Assembly (NCBI RefSeq): GCF_021648855.1
Contig: NZ_JAKJHX010000184.1
Coordinates: 1-5,781 of the forward strand
DNA: 5,781 nt
Direction of reading: 5' to 3'
Source: Tychonema litorale BBK16
GTDB lineage: Bacteria > Cyanobacteriota > Cyanobacteriia > Cyanobacteriales > Microcoleaceae
Part shown: in pieces, positions 1-4,622 of the stretch
Layout of the letters: each line of letters starts with the position of its first letter
How positions within the stretch are numbered: position 1 is the first letter of the stretch
The notes under the pieces: generated by a model
What the model saw: only the letters and a program-made list of their open reading frames with translations
What the model was told of the DNA's origin: nothing
The model's database searches: none
Position numbers and translations under genes: made by a program

Positions 1-100
1 TATCGGTACGATCGACTGATTGTCGGCTCGATCGCCTGATTATCGGCTCGATCGCTTGATTGTCGGTATGATTGAATCAATGACGTGGCGATCGACTAAC
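1..100. repeat. 20-bp tandem repeat array, cut by the window edge
   Basis: Four consecutive 20-base units (1-20, 21-40, 41-60, 61-80) fit the consensus TRTCGGCTCGATCGCYTGAT. The fourth is degenerate, and a fifth (81-100) keeps mainly the GCGATCGACT part. The period is not a multiple of three and the plus frames contain stops, so it is unlikely to be coding. Each good unit carries the self-complementary CGATCG core related to HIP1. A partial inverted copy (TGTCGGTATCGATCG on the minus strand) lies near 275-289. The array may continue to the left of the window. There are no spacers, so this is not CRISPR. Confidence 0.8.
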
Positions 101-119
101 TCACTCTTTTAAGATACAA

Positions 120-175
120 GGGGCGGGTTCACCCATATTTATGCTGAAAAAGCAGAGGATTTATAAACCCGCCCC
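120..175 (+). repeat. GGGGCGGGTT palindromic interspersed element, intergenic copy
   Basis: Perfect 10-bp inverted arms, GGGGCGGGTT (120-129) and AACCCGCCCC (166-175), enclose 36 bases. The left arm continues as TTCACC and the right arm is preceded by TATA. The same arms in the same order, with a 35-base interior, recur twice on the minus strand inside the glycosyltransferase gene (1486-1540 and 1639-1693). This identifies a short interspersed palindromic element rather than a gene-specific hairpin. There is no T-run after either arm, so a terminator role is not supported. Confidence 0.75.
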
Positions 176-192
176 CACCCACCCATTAGAGA

Positions 193-249
193 GGTGCGGA
201 TCCATGAAATTGTCAATATTTAGTGAGGAATTTTTCATGGATCCGCACC
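193..249. repeat. 17-bp perfect inverted repeat (hairpin element)
   Basis: GGTGCGGATCCATGAAA (193-209) is exactly repeated as its reverse complement at 233-249, around a 23-base AT-rich loop. The arms contain BamHI-like GGATCC and are too long to be chance. The element encodes nothing visible and lacks a T-run, so it is best described as a short palindromic interspersed repeat of unknown family. Confidence 0.75.
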
Positions 250-294
250 CTACGACTCAAGGTGCGATTTATCTCGATCGATACCGACAACAAT

Positions 295-401
295 TATAGC
301 CTTTCTCAAAAAGATCAGGTATGAGTGACAGTTTATATAACTAATTAAACCAAGAGGGCCCAAGCCCAAAAACGTACCTCATCTTTCTGAGAACCGCTAT
401 A
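295..401. mobile_element. MITE-like element with 29-bp terminal inverted repeats
   Basis: The left end (295-323, beginning TATAGCCTTTCTCA) and the reverse complement of the right end (373-401, beginning TATAGCGGTTCTCA) match at 24 of 29 positions. The 49-base interior is noncoding and includes a small GGGC/GCCC hairpin (356-367). The length of 107 bp, the long imperfect terminal repeats and the absence of a transposase are what a miniature inverted-repeat element shows. The TATA ends would fit TA target duplication as in IS630/Tc1-type elements, but that family assignment is inference. Its right end lies 14 bp beyond the stop codon (416-418) of the minus-strand gene, so transcripts of that gene would read into a large hairpin that might help to end them. 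Confidence 0.7.
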
Positions 402-415
402 TAAGTTATTTGCGG

Positions 416-3400
416 TTAAGTTTCCAAAGTAACCAACTGAGCAATTTCAGAAGTCTGAAAACCCAAAGCCATCGGCTTTACCGCATTAGAAATAACTTGC
501 ACGTCGTACAATTCAGTAACCAATCCCTCCCACTTCAACCAACGCACGATCGCCCCCGAATTCAAATCAATAACCATCATGCCGCAACGCGGTTCAACAT
601 CTTTTTGTGCCAACAACTCATCCAACTCCAAACCGCTAAAAGTATTGTCACCGCCCCGAGGTTTGGAAAGTCCAACAATCGCCCAATTTTGCCAAAAAGC
701 CAAACCCCGCAAATAACCCGGACAAAATGCGATCGCCTCAAATTTCCCAGTAGCTAAATCCACATATCCAAACTCACCCCTGCCCGAATTTAACAACCAC
801 AATTTATCTCGATACCAGCGAGGCGAATGCGGCATCGACAATCCCGTAACAACAATCTCATTAGACGGAACATCAATAACTATACCGCCATTTTTCCGCC
901 GATCGCGCCAACCATCAATTGCATCCGATCGACTTACAGCAGTAACGTATTTCGCCTCTCCATCCACCATCGCTAAACCGTTAAGGTGACACCGATCTTC
1001 ATTGATATATTGCGAAATAAACGGCGGTTTCCACAAAGGCTTGCAACTGTGCCGATCGCTCACCGTAGCGATACAATTAAACAGAGTGCTGATAAAGATA
1101 ATGCGATCGCGCTTATCGACAGCAATATCGTGAATGTCGATATCTCCTGTAGTGTAAGCAATTCTCGGGACGTAAAGGCGATCGCCACCTTGGTATAAAT
1201 TGCCGGATTCCAAAACATTGTTTAACACCCAGAGTTGGTATTTGGAACTGAGATAAAACCGATCGCCCGTACAGTAAAGCCCCATCGCGCGATCGAAGAT
1301 CCGCCAATGAATTGAGATTCTGTCAGTTTCTGCCCCGGCACCGATTAAGATTAACCTGCTAGTTTGATAGGTTGTGCAAGCAATGCTAAATTTTTGTTCT
1401 TGCAACCACAGCGGAAAATCGCGATCGGCAATTACCGAAATTTCTTCTGAATTCGCGTTCGATCGATCTATCATTAGATCCGGCCGGGGTGGGTTTAATA
1501 TATTCTCGATTTGTGGCGAAGATTGCGGCGAACCCGCCCCTACAATATCGCTGCCTGTACTCGTATTTATTTGACCGTTTTGTCCGGTTTTTGCTGCATT
1601 TGAATTAGGGTTCGATCGCTCTATTGTTAGATCCGGCCGGGGCGGGTTTAATATATTCTCGATTTGGGGCGAAGATTTCGGCGAACCCGCCCCTACAATA
1701 TCGCTGTCTGGACTTGTATTTATTTGACCGTTTTGTCCGGTTTTTGCTGCATTTATTTGTGTTTTTATTTCACCATTTGACGATTTTATCGCATTATTGG
1801 ATAGGAGATTTATGCTGTTTTTTGGTGCTGTTTCCTGCGGATTTTCTTCAGTTGGCTCTATTTGGATGGCTGCGGGGGGTAAGTGCGATCGAAACCTTTC
1901 CCAAACCTGCAAATAAGCTGATTCTATATGCCTGACAGTTCGCGGAGTATCGAACAGCGGAAATTGGCGGCGGTTTTCGTACAGGTAATCTTTTAACTGC
2001 TGCAATTCTTGCGGGTTAGTTGCTAAATGAATTGCCAATTGTTCGTATTCTGCCAAATTATTAACTATCAATTCGGGCAAATTAACAGCCTCCAACAAAC
2101 TCGCACCAACCCGCGCTGCAAAAGTTTCGCCGGGACAAGTAATAAACGGAATTCCCATCCACAAAGCATCGCTACCTGTCGTGTGGGCGTTGCAATACAA
2201 AGTATCGAGAAATAAATCGATCCAAACGTGCCGCGCCAGGTGTTCTTCTTGCAACAATCTCGCACCAAAAATCAGGCGATTCGGATCGATTCCCCGCAAT
2301 TGCGCCTCATTTTTTAGATTCTGCGTTGCTTCGGGATTGCATTCCAACAGCCACAGCACACTGTTAGGTACTTGCTGCAAAATTCGCATCCAAACATCAA
2401 ACATTACAGGCTCGATTTTGCGACTGTAATTGAAACAGCCGAAAACAAACGCATCTTCGGGCAAGCCATATTTTGCTTTGGGATTTTGCTGCTTGACTTG
2501 CGGATTTTCGGCCGGACAAACTCGCCGATAGTTGTTAATCTGATAGCTGTCGGGCAAGCAGATGAATTTTTCACTAAAGAATTCGGCGAGGTGCGGCGGC
2601 GTGACTGTATTGTCTGTGATGATGTAATCGATATAATCGGCACCCATCGTGCTCGCGTAAGTTAGGTAATTAATTTGAATCGGTGCGGGGCGCATTGCTA
2701 AGATTCCGGGGTTGGAATGCTGCGTGTATGCCCCCATATCGACGAGAATGTGATGCCGATCGCTGTAAATTTTTTCGGCTGCTGCTGCGGTTGTTAGACC
2801 TCGCAAATCAATGAATTTATCGCTGTCTGCTTCGATTTTTTGACGCTCGAAACTGCCGTCGTTGGGGCCGAGGGAGTAGGTGAAGATTTCAAAGCGAGTT
2901 CGATCGTGCAGCGCGAACAATTCGAGCATTAAATGGGTTAAAGCGTGTTTGTAAAAATCGCCGGCGATGTAGCCGATTCGCAGTTTTTGGGGTGTTGCGT
3001 CGGGGGAAACATGAGGCGGCAAGTAATTTTGAGGAATTTTACTGCTAATAAATTTTGCATAGTAACGGGCGATCGCGAAAATGCGATCGGGCCCGAAGGG
3101 CGAGAACATAATAAAGTCAAAAACCGAGAAGTCTTGCAAGTTATCTTGTTCAATTAAACTGATGCCGATTTGCCACATTTTTTCGAGAGCGGCTGTTAAA
3201 TGCTCCCAGCGACAAACCCACTGATTGATTTTCACTAAAGCGGACATCGCATTGATGTTAGTCGGATCGAGTTGCAAGACTTTTTGATAGTTTGCTGCCG
3301 CTTCAGCATACTGTTCGCAGAGAAATTGAATTCTAGCTAAATTTCCCAAATACGCGATCGAATCCGGTTGAATCTCTGCTGCTTTTTGATAGGCAATTTT

Positions 3401-3784
3401 GGCTGCTTCTCCCTTGTACTGTTTTTCAAGCAAGCTGCCCAAACTATTGTAGGCGATCGCGTAATTGGGATTGTAAGTAATCGCTTGTTGGTAGGTGGCG
3501 ATCGCCCCTTCAATATCCCCGATATTTTCCAAACATACGCCTAAATTGTACCAAGCTTGCGAGTAGCGCTGTTCGCAATTTAAGGCTTGGCGGTAACGGG
3601 CGATCGCGCTTTGCCATTCTTGTTTGACTAATTTAGCATTCCCCAGTTGGAAGTAGGCGGGTGCGTAATCGGGTTGTTGGGCGATTATCTGCTGGTATTC
3701 TTTTTGGGCGCCTTCCCAGTTGCCTTGTTTTTGGAGGGTGAGGGCGCGATCGTACATAGTTTCGGGAGAAGCTCGATCGGACAT
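416..3784 (-). CDS. TPR - GT41 (OGT/SPINDLY-like) glycosyltransferase fused to a TIGR03032-type domain
   Basis: This 1122-residue protein is complete, with ATG at 3784, a GGAGG ribosome site 8 bases upstream and a TAA stop. Residues 7-175 form five 34-residue TPR units. Residues about 265-630 form a GT41 catalytic domain like the C-terminal half of O-GlcNAc transferase. It begins KLRIGYIAGDF and has H280 in DFYKH (human OGT H498 position), K456 in SRKIEP (OGT K842 position), the HTTGSD nucleotide-sugar motif at 534-539 and PGETFAARV at 551-559, so the UDP-binding and catalytic set looks intact. Residues 635-787 are a low-complexity linker made largely of two 51-residue repeats. Residues about 788-1118 match the TIGR03032 family, with TTYQTSR, GYxxG-like DIDIHDIAVD, HLNGLAM, VTAVSRSD, MPHSPRWY, FCPGYLRGLAF and MALGFQT. 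Known for the family: GT41 enzymes add GlcNAc or glucose to Ser/Thr (OGT type) or Asn (HMW1C type) in the cytoplasm. The TIGR03032 function is unknown. There is no signal peptide or membrane segment. The donor, the targets and the role of the fusion remain unknown. Confidence 0.93.
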   Translation of the reverse strand: MSDRASPETMYDRALTLQKQGNWEGAQKEYQQIIAQQPDYAPAYFQLGNAKLVKQEWQSAIARYRQALNCEQRYSQAWYNLGVCLENIGDIEGAIATYQQAITYNPNYAIAYNSLGSLLEKQYKGEAAKIAYQKAAEIQPDSIAYLGNLARIQFLCEQYAEAAANYQKVLQLDPTNINAMSALVKINQWVCRWEHLTAALEKMWQIGISLIEQDNLQDFSVFDFIMFSPFGPDRIFAIARYYAKFISSKIPQNYLPPHVSPDATPQKLRIGYIAGDFYKHALTHLMLELFALHDRTRFEIFTYSLGPNDGSFERQKIEADSDKFIDLRGLTTAAAAEKIYSDRHHILVDMGAYTQHSNPGILAMRPAPIQINYLTYASTMGADYIDYIITDNTVTPPHLAEFFSEKFICLPDSYQINNYRRVCPAENPQVKQQNPKAKYGLPEDAFVFGCFNYSRKIEPVMFDVWMRILQQVPNSVLWLLECNPEATQNLKNEAQLRGIDPNRLIFGARLLQEEHLARHVWIDLFLDTLYCNAHTTGSDALWMGIPFITCPGETFAARVGASLLEAVNLPELIVNNLAEYEQLAIHLATNPQELQQLKDYLYENRRQFPLFDTPRTVRHIESAYLQVWERFRSHLPPAAIQIEPTEENPQETAPKNSINLLSNNAIKSSNGEIKTQINAAKTGQNGQINTSPDSDIVGAGSPKSSPQIENILNPPRPDLTIERSNPNSNAAKTGQNGQINTSTGSDIVGAGSPQSSPQIENILNPPRPDLMIDRSNANSEEISVIADRDFPLWLQEQKFSIACTTYQTSRLILIGAGAETDRISIHWRIFDRAMGLYCTGDRFYLSSKYQLWVLNNVLESGNLYQGGDRLYVPRIAYTTGDIDIHDIAVDKRDRIIFISTLFNCIATVSDRHSCKPLWKPPFISQYINEDRCHLNGLAMVDGEAKYVTAVSRSDAIDGWRDRRKNGGIVIDVPSNEIVVTGLSMPHSPRWYRDKLWLLNSGRGEFGYVDLATGKFEAIAFCPGYLRGLAFWQNWAIVGLSKPRGGDNTFSGLELDELLAQKDVEPRCGMMVIDLNSGAIVRWLKWEGLVTELYDVQVISNAVKPMALGFQTSEIAQLVTLET
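1486..1540 (-). repeat. Palindromic element, coding copy in linker unit B
   Basis: The plus strand reads GGGGTGGGTT at 1486-1495 and AACCCGCCCC at 1531-1540, complementary except for one position (a G-T type mismatch). The interior is 35 bases. On the minus strand it is read in frame as part of GAGSP through NPPRP. Confidence 0.75.
1639..1693 (-). repeat. Palindromic element, coding copy in linker unit A
   Basis: Perfect 10-bp arms, GGGGCGGGTT (1639-1648) and AACCCGCCCC (1684-1693), enclose 35 bases. Read on the minus strand the order is GGGGCGGGTTCGCC, interior, then ATTAAACCCGCCCC, matching the order and flanks of the intergenic copy at 120-175. It encodes the GAGSP to NPPRP part of the linker. 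Confidence 0.8.
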
Positions 3785-3792
3785 TTATATAA

Positions 3793-3797
3793 CCTCC
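3793..3797 (-). promoter_or_regulatory. Ribosome binding site of the GT41 gene
   Basis: On the minus strand GGAGG is followed by eight bases (TTATATAA) and then the ATG at 3784. It is a full Shine-Dalgarno core at suitable spacing and fixes this start over the later Met at residue 10. Confidence 0.8.
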
Positions 3798-3800
3798 AGA

Positions 3801-3820
3801 ATGACTGCTATAGCAGTCAT
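3801..3820. repeat. Perfect 20-bp palindrome upstream of the GT41 gene
   Basis: ATGACTGCTATAGCAGTCAT equals its own reverse complement over all 20 bases. It lies just upstream of the Shine-Dalgarno of the minus-strand gene and overlaps its candidate -10 box. It could be an operator, or a remnant of an interspersed repeat: each half starts TATAGCAGT, close to the TATAGCGGT terminus of the element at 295-401. Confidence 0.7.
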
Positions 3821-3834
3821 AAATCATTTGTAAA
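3807..3834 (-). promoter_or_regulatory. Candidate sigma70-type promoter for the GT41 gene
   Basis: On the minus strand TTTACA (3829-3834) is followed after 16 bases by TATAGC (3807-3812). This would place the transcript start near 3800, just ahead of the GGAGG, giving a short leader. The match is moderate and the -10 lies inside the 20-bp palindrome, so a protein bound there could control it. Assigned from sequence only. Confidence 0.3.
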
Positions 3835-3852
3835 TTTTTTACCCCACCCCAA

Positions 3853-3875
3853 CCCTCCCCTTATAAAGGGGAGGG
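3853..3875. repeat. C-rich/G-rich hairpin, interspersed-repeat type
   Basis: CCCTCCCCTT (3853-3862) and AAGGGGAGGG (3866-3875) form a perfect 10-bp stem with a 3-base loop, preceded by a C-rich tract from 3842. Similar C-run/TTATA/G-run hairpins are frequent between genes in filamentous cyanobacteria. No T-run follows on either strand, and it sits upstream of the minus gene, so it is not called a terminator. Confidence 0.65.
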
Positions 3876-4045
3876 GGCAAGAGATTTACAGATCGTGTGC
3901 GATCGCTATATCTATGTTGTACAGCATTTACGCATTAAGAGCGCAGATAACAGGAATTATATCGAATCCCGATCGAACATCCCCTTTATCGATCGACCGT
4001 TGCAACCGCTGCTTTCTCAAACAGAGTCCGCCCCTGGATGCTTAA

Positions 4046-4074
4046 GAATAAAGGGGGGGTCAAAAGCTTTATTC
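4046..4074. repeat. Small hairpin GAATAAAG/CTTTATTC
   Basis: Perfect 8-bp arms (4046-4053 and 4067-4074) enclose a 13-base loop with a run of seven G. It lies in noncoding DNA about 270 bp from the GT41 start. The ATAAAGGGG part also pairs with CCCCTTTAT at 3981-3989, so an alternative longer-range fold exists. Function unknown. Confidence 0.45.
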
Positions 4075-4107
4075 AGTGAGGAGTTGGCGAATCCTTAGGG
4101 AAATCTG

Positions 4108-4137
4108 CTTAAGTTGAGATGTTAGATTGCTTAACTT
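4108..4137 (+). promoter_or_regulatory. Direct repeat CTTAAGTT / CTTAACTT, 22-bp spacing (PHO-box-like)
   Basis: TGCTTAAGTTG (4106-4116) and TGCTTAACTTG (4128-4138) differ at one base and start 22 bp apart, two 11-bp turns. The second core, CTTAACTT, fits the cyanobacterial PHO-box half-site PyTTAAPyPy(T/A), and the first has one mismatch. A genuine PHO box has repeats every 11 bp, and the middle position here (4119-4126) is poor. The element could bind an OmpR/PhoB-class regulator. This is inference. Confidence 0.3.
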
Positions 4138-4165
4138 GTGAGGCGCGATCGCGATTATTTTCTCA

Positions 4166-4187
4166 ATGTAAAGTTTATGTAAAGTTT
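4166..4187. promoter_or_regulatory. Perfect 11-bp tandem direct repeat ATGTAAAGTTT
   Basis: Two exact, adjacent copies (4166-4176 and 4177-4187) place identical sites one helical turn apart. On the minus strand they read CTTTACAT, three bases, CTTTACAT, the 8+3 layout used by PhoB/OmpR-type regulators. It also resembles the TTTACA half-sites of the HLR1 motif, but with a spacer one base longer. It lies between the divergent genes and could serve either one. Confidence 0.4.
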
Positions 4188-4222
4188 CAATTTTTTGGTG
4201 GCATCTCCAATAAAAATGTGCG

Positions 4223-4228
4223 TATAAT
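4223..4228 (+). promoter_or_regulatory. Candidate -10 box TATAAT for the DUF4347 gene
   Basis: A perfect TATAAT on the plus strand lies 36 bp after the 11-bp direct repeat. No convincing -35 sits 16-18 bases upstream, and the nearest TTGGTG ends 22 bases away. If used, it would depend on an activator and give a leader of roughly 390 bases before the ATG at 4623. Confidence 0.25.
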
Positions 4229-4622
4229 AGTTCTAAATTTTCTGTATAGTTCGCTAGTGCATCTCATCGACTATATGCATTCCCCTACTAGATGGGTAAG
4301 AGCAGTCAGTAACAGCTAACAGCCTGCCTCAGATTCGAGGAATGGCTTTGCTTGGCTGGCAATTCGATCGAGATCGAACCCGCGCTTTCACGGGCGATCG
4401 CACCGCTTGCGATCCGGCTGTGAAAAGAGCGCAACTTGACATCTGCGAAGGCAGAACGAGGGGTTTTTGCGCTCATTTTTCGCAAACAACAGCGAGTGCT
4501 AAGTGTCAGGAAATTTTGATTTTAAGGTGTCACCTAGCAAAACACAGACAATCGTCGGGATTAAGCAATCCGGCGAGAACTGCTAACAAAAACCGCAAAT
4601 TACCTTACAGAAATACCGACAA

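Larger units (their letters stand above)
1448..1753 (-). repeat. Two tandem 153-bp units within the glycosyltransferase gene (interdomain linker)
   Basis: Unit A (1601-1753, residues 678-728) and unit B (1448-1600, residues 729-779) are directly adjacent. They differ at 11 of 153 bases and 6 of 51 residues by my hand alignment. Each encodes a segment running from NAAKTGQNGQINTS through DIVGAGSP and NILNPPRPDL to NS. The period is 51 codons, so duplication kept the frame. The sequence is rich in Asn, Ser, Pro and Gln and is probably disordered, separating the GT41 domain from the TIGR03032 domain. Each unit contains one copy of the palindromic element also present at 120-175. Confidence 0.9.
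3785..4622. other. 838-bp divergent intergenic region
   Basis: This separates the two divergently transcribed genes and must hold both promoters. Besides the sites listed separately it contains three HIP1 octamers (3899-3906, 4145-4152, 4394-4401), an AGGTG/CACCT palindrome around one base (4525-4535), and CGATCGA/TCGATCG arms at 3970-3995. I see no tRNA or recognisable RNA gene. The open frames in it, including 4119-4319 and 4342-4626, lack a spaced ribosome site and any recognisable protein sequence, so I treat the region as noncoding. Confidence 0.65.

Noticed and set aside
1..100. CRISPR array
   Set aside because: The units are contiguous with no spacers, and the period is only 20 bp.
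392..417. AACCGC/GCGGTT hairpin overlapping the stop codon as a terminator of the GT41 gene
   Set aside because: The stem is only 6 bp with a 14-base loop and no following T-run. The AACCGC arm is already explained by the MITE-like terminus.
410..757. 115-residue plus-strand frame opposite the TIGR03032 region
   Set aside because: It lies fully over the conserved 3' end of the minus-strand gene and shows no domain of its own.
3853..3875. Strong GC-rich hairpin as a Rho-independent terminator
   Set aside because: There is no T-run on either strand directly after the stem, and it lies upstream of the minus gene rather than after any gene.
4119..4319. 66-residue plus-strand frame in the intergenic region
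   Set aside because: It has no ribosome site and no family resemblance, and it runs through the 11-bp direct repeats and the TATAAT.
4436..4441. TTGACA as a -35 box for the DUF4347 gene
   Set aside because: No -10-like hexamer lies 16-18 bases downstream; the following sequence is GC-rich.
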